Shown here one piece after another: positions 1-6,615 of a DNA stretch of 22,783 bases. Made by a program: the position numbers and the translations under genes. The notes beneath the pieces were generated by a model. The model ran no database searches. It saw nothing but the letters and a program-made list of their open reading frames with translations, and had not been told where the DNA came from. Origin of the DNA: CAYZPE01 sp964626625 (GTDB lineage Bacteria; Patescibacteriota; Minisyncoccia; Phycocordibacterales; CAYZPE01). Position 1 is the stretch's first letter. Each line of letters begins with the position of its first letter. The stretch lies in assembly GCA_964626625.1 (NCBI GenBank), contig CAZVFV010000010.1, positions 1-22,783 of the forward strand, written 5' to 3'.

Positions 1-12
1 GACTACCGTCAT

Positions 13-62
13 GTATCGCATAACTCATTGTGTCCTATAGGACACAATGAGTTATGCGATAC
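13..62. repeat. Perfect 50-bp palindrome without spacer
   Basis: The 25 bases at 13-37 are exactly reverse-complementary to those at 38-62, with no loop; pairing stops at T12/C63. No T-run follows, so this is not a normal rho-independent terminator. It could be a cruciform or recombination site, or an assembly or amplification chimera if the contig begins near here. Only the symmetry is directly seen. Confidence 0.95.
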
Positions 63-64
63 CA

Positions 65-102
65 GCACCAAATTTTTTATGAAATAAAAGTAGTTTGGTG
101 AC
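65..102. repeat. Small hairpin upstream of the MBL gene
   Basis: CACCAAA is complementary to TTTGGTG about 20 bases downstream, and the interior adds some T/A pairing. It lies just before the 119 gene and could be part of its leader or the end of an upstream unit. Confidence 0.5.
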
Positions 103-118
103 ATGTTACGATTAAGCT

Positions 119-961
119 ATGAAAAATGGAAAATTTGCCATTTTGCTTCTCCTTATTTTTTCTAATGTTTTTATTTATTATGTAGTATTTTCCAGTGGTA
201 CAAATAATGTAACGGTCTCTTTTTTAAATATAGGTCAGGGTGATGCGATTTTTATACAAACTCCAAGTGGTAAACAAATACTTGTTGATGCTGGTCCCAA
301 TAAAACTGTCTTAAGAGAACTTGGAAAAACAATGTCTTTTTTTGATAAATCTATAGATGTTGTGATGGAAAGTCATCCTGATAAAGATCACATCGGCGGT
401 TTTCCAGAAGTATTAAAACAGTATGAAGTTGGTCTTTTTATTGAACCGCGTGTGGCTTGCAGTACTGGTATTTGTAAGGAGCTCGAGAAGGACGTCTCTC
501 TGGAAAAATCACAAGTACTTTATGCGCGAAGGGGAACGGTAATTGATTTTGGTGATGGAGTACTTATCTCTATTTTGTTTCCAGACAGAGACGTGTATGA
601 TCTCGAGACAAATACCGCTTCAATTGTTGCTCGTCTGACATATGGTAATAATTCACTTTTACTTACTGGAGATTCCCCACAAAGCATTGAAGATTTTTTG
701 GTTTGGAAGGATGGTATTAATTTAGATAGTGATATTTTAAAGGTTGGACATCATGGATCTCGAACTTCATCGGACCAAGAGTTTGTGCGAATGGTTTCTC
801 CTGCACTTTCAATAATTTCAGCAGGAAAAGGAAATTCATACGGTCATCCACATAAAGAAGTTTTAGATATTTTAACTAAAGAGGGAAGTAAGATATTAAG
901 TACGATAGATATGGGCACAATAACTCTCGAATCAGATGGAAAGGTTTGGAGGGTAAAATAA
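119..961 (+). CDS. Membrane-anchored ComEC/Rec2-like metallo-beta-lactamase-fold hydrolase
   Basis: 280 aa. The first ~25 residues form one hydrophobic segment (signal anchor), placing the rest outside the membrane. The MBL domain follows: NIGQGDA near residue 37, LVDAG at 55-59, the metal motif HPDKDH at 86-91, TGD at 183-185, GHHGS at 210-214 and a late GHPH at 242-245. This pattern matches the soluble MBL domain of ComEC/Rec2, which acts on DNA during uptake in competent bacteria, but the multi-membrane ComEC channel part is absent. Proteins of this stand-alone type are common; a DNA-processing role is an inference and the substrate is unknown. There is no SD before the ATG. A strong hairpin (962-1000) follows the stop. 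Confidence 0.85.
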   Translation: MKNGKFAILLLLIFSNVFIYYVVFSSGTNNVTVSFLNIGQGDAIFIQTPSGKQILVDAGPNKTVLRELGKTMSFFDKSIDVVMESHPDKDHIGGFPEVLKQYEVGLFIEPRVACSTGICKELEKDVSLEKSQVLYARRGTVIDFGDGVLISILFPDRDVYDLETNTASIVARLTYGNNSLLLTGDSPQSIEDFLVWKDGINLDSDILKVGHHGSRTSSDQEFVRMVSPALSIISAGKGNSYGHPHKEVLDILTKEGSKILSTIDMGTITLESDGKVWRVK

Positions 962-1000
962 TCCAGCACTTATTTTTCTCCTCAAAAAATGAGTGCTGGA
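962..1000. terminator. Long hairpin after the MBL gene
   Basis: TCCAGCACT at 962-970 pairs with AGTGCTGGA at 992-1000. The stem continues inwards through one T-G wobble and A/T pairs to 16 pairs, with a 7-nt loop. It begins directly after the stop codon. Only a short T/A tract follows, so termination is likely but not textbook. Confidence 0.6.
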
Positions 1001-1007
1001 TTAAATA

Positions 1008-1040
1008 CAAAATCCCCTTGGCTTAGCTAAGGGGGATTGA
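1008..1040. terminator. Second hairpin, possible terminator reading leftwards
   Basis: AATCCCCTT (1011-1019) pairs with AAGGGGGATT (1029-1038) with one bulged G. The T-rich flank lies on the minus-strand side, so it is better placed to stop leftward transcription. The rest of 1041-1200 holds no gene I can support. Confidence 0.4.
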
Positions 1041-1203
1041 ATTGTTCGGGAAGTTTTCTTACGTAACTCACTGAGTTTCCGATACTCTTTTTTTCTCCTG
1101 ACCCATGTGTCACCTGTAGAAGTTAGTTTTAATAAAAAAGACAAATAATTAATTTTTTGATAGTGTCTCGGTAGATTTCTGTTCCCAACTTAGGCTAATA
1201 CAT

Positions 1204-1209
1204 AAGGAG
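1204..1209 (+). promoter_or_regulatory. SD site of the 1218 ORF
   Basis: AAGGAG with 8 nt to the ATG. Notable because the ribosomal protein genes in this window lack any SD. Confidence 0.8.
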
Positions 1210-1217
1210 TTTAAATA

Positions 1218-1520
1218 ATGAACAGAGAAGATCTTTGTATTCTGGATGGAGACATGTTGGTTTTCAATCTAGAATCGCGTTCACTGTCTCATCTTCGTCA
1301 AATAGATGGAGAGTTTCAGGAAGTCCTTTTTCCTGAAGGGGTTCGAAGTGTACCTGTTCAAAGTATGTTTTTTGAGGAAAGGATGACTGTTCGAAATGAT
1401 CGTGAAGAACTTGTTCGATTTATTGGACACCTCAACGGTCTTCTGGCTATTCAGTGTCTGCCTCAGGACGAAAAAGAACCTGGAATTGAAAAGTACATCC
1501 TTCTTCGAAAGCAAGATTAA
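1218..1520 (+). CDS. Small protein of unknown function
   Basis: 100 aa, mostly acidic and hydrophilic, with no signal peptide, membrane segment or motif I recognise. It has a hydrophobic stretch HLNGLLAIQCL near residue 72 and a single Cys. Support for it being real: a clear SD (AAGGAG) at proper spacing and a perfect bidirectional terminator starting 2 bases after the stop. It is a monocistronic unit between the MBL gene and rpmB. It resembles the ORFs at 5947, 11415 and 16214 in architecture (SD, short ORF, immediate terminator) but not in visible sequence. Function unknown. Confidence 0.7.
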   Translation: MNREDLCILDGDMLVFNLESRSLSHLRQIDGEFQEVLFPEGVRSVPVQSMFFEERMTVRNDREELVRFIGHLNGLLAIQCLPQDEKEPGIEKYILLRKQD

Positions 1521-1521
1521 T

Positions 1522-1554
1522 AAAATCCCCGAGGCGTACGCCTCGGGGATTTTT
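1522..1554. terminator. Bidirectional terminator between the 1218 ORF and rpmB
   Basis: Bases 1522-1553 are a perfect 32-bp palindrome (16+16): a GC-rich centre flanked by AAAA on the left and TTTT on the right. It can therefore serve the plus-strand ORF and the minus-strand rpmB, whose stop is at 1574. Confidence 0.9.
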
Positions 1555-1573
1555 CTTTATTCTAAATTCTGTT

Positions 1574-1813
1574 TTAAATTACTCCTGCTTTCTTCAATGT
1601 TGCAAATGCACCATTTTTGTTGATCGTCTTAATAGCTTTTGTTGAAAGAATAAGGGTAATGTATTTTTTGAGTTCAGGAACATAGATCTTTTTCTTTTGT
1701 AAATTTGGGTATTTACGTACTTTTCCTGTTGGGTTGAATTGAGTAGCACGAGTGCGGTTTGAGTAACCACCTCCTACGATTGAACCTTTTTTTGTAATTG
1801 GACACACTCTCAT
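1574..1813 (-). CDS. rpmB: 50S ribosomal protein bL28
   Basis: 79 aa from the ATG at 1813. An in-frame upstream ATG at 1846 would add 11 residues, but bL28 homology begins at MRVCPITKKG, so the shorter start is chosen. Diagnostic features are the N-terminal R-V-C-x-x-T-x-K, the N-R-T-R-A-T stretch followed by F-x-P, the P-N-L-Q-K-K segment, and the V-P-E-L-K-K-Y-I-T-L strand with a C-terminal S-T-K-A-I-K-T-I. Only one Cys remains, so a zinc-free form. bL28 sits in the 50S subunit near the E site. The gene is a single minus-strand unit ending at the palindromic terminator and divergent from the M50 protease, with 54 bp between starts. No SD is seen. Confidence 0.93.
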   Translation of the reverse strand: MRVCPITKKGSIVGGGYSNRTRATQFNPTGKVRKYPNLQKKKIYVPELKKYITLILSTKAIKTINKNGAFATLKKAGVI

Positions 1814-1867
1814 ATTTTTGTTTTTATGTTCCACCGATGTTACCATAAGGAAATATATTCTGCAATT

Positions 1868-2500
1868 ATGCCTGATATCAGTTTAATTTTTTCCATAGCA
1901 ATACTTATTATGTCAGTTGTGGTTCATGAAGTGAGCCACGGTTTTGCTGCATACGCCTTGGGAGATAAAACAGCCAAGTATCAAGGTCGTCTTACTCTTA
2001 ATCCTCTGTACCACCTTGATGTATTTGGTTCAATACTACTCCCTCTATTTTTAGCTATAACCAATGCAGGTTTTATTATGGGTTGGGCAAAGCCAGTTCC
2101 ATACAATCCGTATAATTTTAAAAATCAAAAATGGGGTGAAGCATTAGTTGCCGCTGCGGGCCCTCTTTCAAATATTCTTATTGCTTTTGTGTTCGGCCTC
2201 GTTATTCGTTTTGGAATTGGTACTTTACCAAGCTCTTTTATTGAACTTTCGCTTATTCTCGTGATTATTAATATAGTTCTTGCTTGTTTCAATCTTATTC
2301 CGATTCCACCACTTGATGGATCAAAAATACTTTTTTCATTTCTTCCATATAGAATGGGTTCTTTAAGGGCTTCTCTAGAACAATACGGTATTGTTCTAGT
2401 TCTTATGTTTGCACTCTTCTTTTGGAGTTCGATAACACCTGTTATATTCTGGCTTGCTCAATTGTTCACAGGTATACCAGTTGCAAGCCTTTTGTTGTAG
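1868..2500 (+). CDS. Site-2-type zinc metalloprotease (peptidase M50)
   Basis: 210 aa from the ATG at 1868; the longer ATG at 1826 adds 14 poorly fitting residues and would overlap the rpmB start region. The zinc motif HEVSH is at 20-24 inside the first membrane segment, and the second motif NLIPIPPLDG at 142-151 supplies the third metal ligand (Asp150). Four to five hydrophobic segments surround them, and G-R-L-T-L-N-P-L near 40 is typical of the short YwhC-like M50 group. These enzymes cut within membranes, but this branch has no known substrate and lacks a PDZ domain. It is divergent from rpmB and followed by the promoter region of the str operon. No close SD (TAAGGAA lies about 15 nt upstream). 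Confidence 0.9.
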   Translation: MPDISLIFSIAILIMSVVVHEVSHGFAAYALGDKTAKYQGRLTLNPLYHLDVFGSILLPLFLAITNAGFIMGWAKPVPYNPYNFKNQKWGEALVAAAGPLSNILIAFVFGLVIRFGIGTLPSSFIELSLILVIINIVLACFNLIPIPPLDGSKILFSFLPYRMGSLRASLEQYGIVLVLMFALFFWSSITPVIFWLAQLFTGIPVASLLL

Positions 2501-2528
2501 TTTACTTAAAAGTCTTTTATACAAAAAC

Positions 2529-2554
2529 TTGCATTTTTTTGAGTCTAGTATAGA
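2529..2554 (+). promoter_or_regulatory. Candidate promoter of the rpsL-rpsG-fusA operon
   Basis: TTGCAT (2529-2534) and TATAGA (2549-2554) lie 14 bp apart, which is short; overlapping alternatives such as AACTTG with a 17-bp spacer exist. It is the only promoter-like stretch between the M50 gene and rpsL. About 35 nt of leader would follow, without an SD. Confidence 0.35.
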
Positions 2555-2591
2555 GTAGAGCGTACTCCGGAAACGGGATTTTTTAATCACA

Positions 2592-3008
2592 ATGTCAACA
2601 ATAAATCAACTCGTAAAAAGAAAGAGAAAGAAGTCGATTCGCAAATCACGAGCGATCGCTCTTACGCGTGGTTTTAATCACATTAAAAATCGTCCTGTTT
2701 TCTTCGATGCTCCATTTAAGAGAGGTGTGTGTACAAAAGTAACAACTAAGACACCTAAGAAACCAAACTCAGCTGTTCGTAAGATTGCTCGTGTTCGTTT
2801 AACAAATGGTATGGAAGTAACTGCATACATTCCAGGTATGGGTCACAACCTCCAAGAGCACTCTGTGGTATTACTTCGAGGTGGTAAGGTTCGAGACGTA
2901 GGACTTCGTTATACTATTGTTCGAGGTAAACTCGACACAACTGGTGTAGAGGGACGAAGAAAGGGAAGAAGTCAATATGGAGCAAAACGCCCTAAGAAAG
3001 CTGAATAA
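2592..3008 (+). CDS. rpsL: 30S ribosomal protein uS12
   Basis: 138 aa, slightly longer than the usual ~124 because of a basic N-terminus (KRKRKKSIRKSR) and a short C-terminal tail. The decoding-centre loop TKTPKKPNSAVRK is intact, including the lysine linked to streptomycin response in model species, and so is the second loop PGMGHNLQEHS...RGGKVRDVGLRY. uS12 checks codon-anticodon geometry in the A site. First gene of the str block; rpsG begins 2 bases after the stop. No SD; the leader before the ATG is AT-rich. Confidence 0.97.
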   Translation: MSTINQLVKRKRKKSIRKSRAIALTRGFNHIKNRPVFFDAPFKRGVCTKVTTKTPKKPNSAVRKIARVRLTNGMEVTAYIPGMGHNLQEHSVVLLRGGKVRDVGLRYTIVRGKLDTTGVEGRRKGRSQYGAKRPKKAE

Positions 3009-3010
3009 AT

Positions 3011-3481
3011 ATGAGAAGAAAACTTAAAGCAAAAAAACCTTTACCACCTGATCCAATCTACGATTCAGTTCGTGTTTCAAAACTCGTAAACTACGTTACT
3101 GAAAGTGGTAAGAAAAATGCTGCACGTAAAATCGTGTATGGTGCTCTTGAGATTATTAAAGAAAAAGAAAAGGTAGAAAGTCCTGTAGAAATTTTTGACT
3201 CAGCTATTCGAAATGCAGGTCCAACAGTAGAAGTTCGTTCTCGACGAGTTGGAGGTGCTAACTATCAAATTCCTCGAGAGGTTCGTCCAGAGCGACGCTT
3301 AGCTTTGGCTATGAAGTGGATTATCGAAGCAGCTCGTAGTAAAAAGGGTATGCCAATGCATATGAAGCTTGCTGAAGAAATCATCGCTGCTTCAAAGAAC
3401 GAAGGAGAAGCAATTAAGAAGAAAGAGAATACTCACAAGATGGCTGAGGCTAACAAGGCTTTTGCTCACTTTGCGTGGTAG
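3011..3481 (+). CDS. rpsG: 30S ribosomal protein uS7
   Basis: 156 aa, normal family length. Recognisable by DPIYDS near the N-terminus, the helix SKLVNYVTESGKK, AIRNAGPTVEVRSRRVGG, the motif YQIPREVRPERR and the C-terminal HKMAEANKAFAHFAW. uS7 nucleates assembly of the 30S head and contacts E-site tRNA. Starts 2 bp after rpsL with no SD, implying coupled or SD-independent initiation. A structured 118-bp element separates it from fusA. Confidence 0.97.
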   Translation: MRRKLKAKKPLPPDPIYDSVRVSKLVNYVTESGKKNAARKIVYGALEIIKEKEKVESPVEIFDSAIRNAGPTVEVRSRRVGGANYQIPREVRPERRLALAMKWIIEAARSKKGMPMHMKLAEEIIAASKNEGEAIKKKENTHKMAEANKAFAHFAW

Positions 3482-3483
3482 TC

Positions 3484-3601
3484 GCCAAGAAATTTTGGAG
3501 AATTTCTTCGTTATTTTAAATTTTTACTTCTGCGCATTACTTACGTACAGCTTAGTCGTAAAAATTTAAAAAACCTTGAACTTATCACAAAATTTCTTGG
3601 C
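3484..3601. repeat. Nested inverted-repeat element E1 (rpsG-fusA spacer)
   Basis: Outer arms at 3484-3497 and 3588-3601 are perfectly complementary over 14 bp. Inner arms at 3514-3527 and 3558-3571 are perfectly complementary over another 14 bp. The 30-nt core (3528-3557) contains TTCTGCGCA and GTACAGCT. A diverged relative sharing this core is at 21161-21281. It could be a structured RNA in the operon transcript, a tiny mobile element, or both. No coding potential. Confidence 0.9.
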
Positions 3602-3639
3602 TTGAAAATTTTTTATAAAGATTACAAGTTTACAATTAT

Positions 3640-5787
3640 ATGAACAGAGACTATCCATTAGAAAAAGTACGAAATTTCGGAATTATTGCTCACATTGATG
3701 CTGGTAAAACAACAACTTCTGAGCGAGTTTTGTATTACACAGGAGCACAGCACAAAATCGGTGAAGTGCATGAAGGTGAGGCAACAACCGACTGGATGGA
3801 ACAGGAAAGAGAGCGTGGTATTACTATAACCGCAGCTGCCATTACCTGTTTTTGGAATCCTACCTATATGGCGGACCAAACTGATCTAAGTAACAAGCAT
3901 CGTTTTAATATTATCGATACTCCTGGTCACGTAGATTTTACTATTGAAGTAGAACGCTCACTTCGAGTTCTCGACGGTGGAGTTGTGGTATTTGACGGAG
4001 TTGCTGGAGTAGAACCTCAATCAGAAACAGTGTGGAGACAAGCTGATCGATATCACGTACCTCGTATCTGCTTCATCAATAAACTCGATCGAACAGGTGC
4101 AAGTTTTGAACGATCATTTAAATCTATTCTAGACCGTCTTAACAGAAAGGCAGTTCGTATGCAGATTCCGATCGGTGAAGAAGGAAATTTTGAAGGTGTT
4201 ATTGATCTTTTGAAAATGAAGTCTTACCGCTTTGAAGGTGAAATGGGTGAGAAGATTATTGAAGGCGAAATACCAGAAAACTTGAAGGCAGATGCAGAAA
4301 AGTATCGTGCTGAGCTCGTTGAAAAGGCAGTTGAAAATGATGACAAACTTATGGGTGATTTTCTCGATGGAAAAGAGATTTCTGTTGATGATTTGAAAAA
4401 AGCAATCCGAAAAGCAACTATCGAGGCGAAGTTCTACCCGGTTTTCACTGGTACTGCTCTTCGAAATAAAGGAGTTCAGCTTATTTTGGATGCTGTTGTT
4501 GATTATCTCCCATCGCCACTTGATGTTCCTGCAATTAAAGGTATCAATCCTGATACAAATGAAGCTGTTGAAAGACATGCTTCTGATTCTGAACCACTTT
4601 CAGCTCTTGTATTTAAACTTCAGACAGATCCGTTTGTGGGACAGCTTGCATTTTTCCGCGTGTATTCAGGAACAGTCGAAGCTGGTTCTTATGTATACAA
4701 CTCAACTACAGGTAATAAAGAGCGACTTGGACGTATCGTTCGTCTTCAGGCAAATGATCGTGAAGAAGTAAAAAAGGTGTATGCGGGAGAAATTGCAGCT
4801 GCAATTGGTTTGAAGGAAGCGAAAACTTCTCACACTCTCTGTGATGAGAAAAATCCTATCATTCTTGATCCAATCAAAATTACTGATTCAGTGGTGTCAC
4901 TTCGTGTTGAACCAAAAACAAAAGCTGATCAAGAGAAAATGGGCATGGCCCTCAAAAAACTTTCTGATGAAGATCCAACATTTCGTATTTCAACAAATGC
5001 AGAAACAGCAGAAACAATTATCTCAGGTATGGGTGAATTACATCTTGAAATTATGGTTGATCGTATGAAGCGTGAGTTTGGTGTTGAAGCTAATGTGGGT
5101 GAACCACAAGTTGCTTATCGTGAGACTATCACTGCTGAAGCTGAAGCTGAACATAAATATATTAAACAATCTGGAGGTAAGGGTCAGTATGGTCACGTGA
5201 AGATTACGATTAAGCCAATGGAACCTTTGGAAGAAGGAAAGAAAATACCAAAGAATGTTTCTCGTTATGATGACTTTGAATTCATTGATTCAATCAAGGG
5301 AGGTGTTATTCCTCAAGAGTTTATTCCTGCTGTTGAAAAGGGTGTTCATGAAGCTATGGATCGAGGAATCTCTGCTGGTTACAAAGTGGTAAATGTGTCG
5401 TGTGAACTTACATATGGTTCATATCACGATGTTGACTCATCCGAAATTGCATACAAAATCGCTGCCTCTCAAGCTTTTCAAGATGCATCAAAACGAGCAA
5501 AGCCAGTTATCCTTGAGCCTATTATGAAGATTGAAGTGGTTACTCCAGATAAATTCATGGGTGATATCACAGGACACTTGAGTTCAAAGCGTGGACAGAT
5601 TGAAGGAATGGAAGAGCGAGGTGAACTTAAGGTTATTAAAGCAAAGGTTCCTCTTGCTGAAATGTTCGGGTATGTAACAACACTCCGGTCTATGTCAGAA
5701 GGCCGAGCAAGTTCTACTATGGAATTTGATCACTATGATATCGTGCCTCAAAATGTCGCCCAGACAATAATCGAAAAAAGAAAGTAA
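3640..5787 (+). CDS. fusA: Translation elongation factor G
   Basis: 715 aa, slightly longer than the usual ~690-705. P-loop AHIDAGKT at 17-24, switch I RGITIT, DTPGHVDF and NKLDRTGA make up the GTPase domain; then the beta-barrel domain II, domain III with SGMGELHLEI, domain IV with GGKGQYGHV and the tip region, and domain V ending in NVAQTIIEKRK. EF-G drives GTP-dependent translocation of tRNA and mRNA, and ribosome recycling with RRF. It is preceded by element E1 and an AT-rich leader without SD. Oddity: a second, synonymously recoded copy of the last 14 codons plus stop lies at 5872-5916, so the 3' end has been rearranged. Confidence 0.98.
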   Translation: MNRDYPLEKVRNFGIIAHIDAGKTTTSERVLYYTGAQHKIGEVHEGEATTDWMEQERERGITITAAAITCFWNPTYMADQTDLSNKHRFNIIDTPGHVDFTIEVERSLRVLDGGVVVFDGVAGVEPQSETVWRQADRYHVPRICFINKLDRTGASFERSFKSILDRLNRKAVRMQIPIGEEGNFEGVIDLLKMKSYRFEGEMGEKIIEGEIPENLKADAEKYRAELVEKAVENDDKLMGDFLDGKEISVDDLKKAIRKATIEAKFYPVFTGTALRNKGVQLILDAVVDYLPSPLDVPAIKGINPDTNEAVERHASDSEPLSALVFKLQTDPFVGQLAFFRVYSGTVEAGSYVYNSTTGNKERLGRIVRLQANDREEVKKVYAGEIAAAIGLKEAKTSHTLCDEKNPIILDPIKITDSVVSLRVEPKTKADQEKMGMALKKLSDEDPTFRISTNAETAETIISGMGELHLEIMVDRMKREFGVEANVGEPQVAYRETITAEAEAEHKYIKQSGGKGQYGHVKITIKPMEPLEEGKKIPKNVSRYDDFEFIDSIKGGVIPQEFIPAVEKGVHEAMDRGISAGYKVVNVSCELTYGSYHDVDSSEIAYKIAASQAFQDASKRAKPVILEPIMKIEVVTPDKFMGDITGHLSSKRGQIEGMEERGELKVIKAKVPLAEMFGYVTTLRSMSEGRASSTMEFDHYDIVPQNVAQTIIEKRK

Positions 5788-5820
5788 TATTCTCACTTTA
5801 ATTTACGTTGGCACTTCTCG

Positions 5821-5872
5821 CCCCGTACAAAATCCGCCCTGCGTTTCGCATGGGCGGTAATTTTGTTTGGGG
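5821..5872. repeat. 52-bp imperfect hairpin after fusA
   Basis: CCCC, ACAAAAT and CGCCC on the left pair with GGGCG, ATTTTGT and GGGG on the right, and TGCG/CGCA closes a 3-nt loop, with single mismatches between blocks. It could act as the fusA terminator, but it also lies exactly between the two copies of the fusA 3' end and so is part of the inserted DNA. Confidence 0.8.
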
Positions 5873-5916
5873 TGCCGGCTAATGTTGCACAAACTATCAT
5901 AGAAAAACGTAAATAA
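5872..5916 (+). pseudogene. Relic of a second fusA 3' end (14 codons plus stop)
   Basis: Read in frame this encodes VPANVAQTIIEKRK-stop, against VPQNVAQTIIEKRK-stop at the end of fusA (5743-5787). By hand count 13 of 45 bases differ but only one amino acid. There is no start codon or upstream coding sequence, so it is a displaced tail. It marks an insertion point, a deleted tandem fusA copy, or replacement of fusA by an incoming homologue. Confidence 0.88.
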
Positions 5917-5934
5917 TCAAAACGCTAATGAGTC

Positions 5935-5942
5935 AAAGGAGG
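5935..5942 (+). promoter_or_regulatory. Strong SD of the 5947 ORF
   Basis: AAAGGAGG followed by 4 nt to the ATG, close to the ideal anti-SD complement. None of the neighbouring ribosomal or elongation-factor genes has one. Confidence 0.85.
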
Positions 5943-5946
5943 TTCT

Positions 5947-6264
5947 ATGTCAAAGCTCATCATGATTGCGCTCGTCTGTTCATTTTCGGCCATCTTCGGA
6001 TGTGCCTCGAGTGTGAAGGAGATCAACCAGTCGATCGTCCAGGCGCCGGTTACACCGCTCGAGCAGAATGTTGAGCCGGTGGAGAAGTTTGTTCTCCCAC
6101 CCATGGGTTCGCCCGAGTTTGCGGCACTCATGAAGCAGCTCGACAAAGATCGTGCCTTGCTCGCTTTCTTCAAAGATCTCGATGGAGCACTGATCGAGAT
6201 CAAAGGGGCTGTCGACGGGCTCAACGAGAGTCTGGAGAAGTCCGGTCCTCCCGTACCTAAATGA
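5947..6264 (+). CDS. Putative small lipoprotein, unknown function
   Basis: 105 aa. Residues 1-18 form a signal peptide with positively charged K3, a hydrophobic core and a lipobox-like I-F-G-C at 16-19, so Cys19 may be lipidated. The mature part begins A-S-S, is proline-rich (APVTPLEQNVEPVEKFVLPPMGS) and ends in a probable helix with K/D/E and L repeats. No family recognised. GC is about 56% (134/240 over 6001-6240 by hand), clearly above the ~35-40% of neighbours, and codons such as CTC, GAG and ATC dominate, which suggests transfer. It lies between fusA and tuf, which are normally adjacent, with its own SD and terminator. No promoter identified. Confidence 0.75.
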   Translation: MSKLIMIALVCSFSAIFGCASSVKEINQSIVQAPVTPLEQNVEPVEKFVLPPMGSPEFAALMKQLDKDRALLAFFKDLDGALIEIKGAVDGLNESLEKSGPPVPK

Positions 6265-6288
6265 CAGCAGTCTCGCTGTTGTCGAACC

Positions 6289-6318
6289 AAGCTCACGCAT
6301 CGCGCGTGAGCTTTTTTT
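6289..6318 (+). terminator. Rho-independent terminator of the 5947 ORF
   Basis: GCTCACGC (6291-6298) pairs with GCGTGAGC (6304-6311), a 5-nt loop, then seven T. Textbook form. Confidence 0.92.
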
Positions 6319-6319
6319 A

Positions 6320-6351
6320 TAAATTCTAAATTACATCTTCTAAATTCTAAA
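6320..6351. repeat. 11-bp direct repeat
   Basis: TAAATTCTAAA occurs at 6320-6330 and 6341-6351, separated by 10 bp. Low-complexity intergenic sequence of unknown meaning. Confidence 0.6.
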
Positions 6352-6358
6352 CGCTTCG

Positions 6359-6386
6359 TTGACAAACGGAGCGCTTTTGTTACCAT
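6359..6386 (+). promoter_or_regulatory. Candidate tuf promoter
   Basis: TTGACA (6359-6364) and TACCAT (6381-6386) with a 16-bp spacer. A start near 6393 would give tuf a leader of about 220 nt that includes two structured elements (6421-6501, 6542-6590). The -35 box lies in the loop of a weak hairpin (ACGCTTCGTT/AACGGAGCGC). Confidence 0.45.
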
Positions 6387-6420
6387 AGGCGGTACGCATG
6401 TTTGCGCTGTTTTTGTTTTG

Positions 6421-6501
6421 ACGCGTCTGATTTTTCCTGTGGTAAGGAAAAATCACGTCGAAAAATTTTGAGCCGTAAGGTGAATAAATTTTTAGACGCG
6501 T
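6421..6501. repeat. Three-stem inverted-repeat element in the tuf leader
   Basis: Outer arms ACGCGTCT (6421-6428) and AGACGCGT (6494-6501) enclose two hairpins: TGATTTTTCC/GGAAAAATCA (6428-6437/6446-6455, perfect, 8-nt loop) and AAAAATTT/AAATTTTT (about 6461-6468/6487-6493). Together they would form a three-way junction. Could be a 5'UTR control structure or a small inserted element. Confidence 0.8.
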
Positions 6502-6541
6502 GTCTGGCCAAAAAGAAATAAAGACTAAGTTTTTATTAACG

Positions 6542-6590
6542 TTTGTTTTTTGGATTAAGCCGTTCTCGCGCGTTTAATTTAAAAAACAAA
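6542..6590. repeat. Second inverted repeat in the tuf leader
   Basis: TTTGTTTTTT (6542-6551) and AAAAAACAAA (6581-6590) are perfectly complementary with a 29-nt interior that has partial GGATTAA/TTAATTT pairing. It ends 25 bp before the tuf start. Confidence 0.75.
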
Positions 6591-6615
6591 TAAATCATTT
6601 AATTTTTTAATTACT

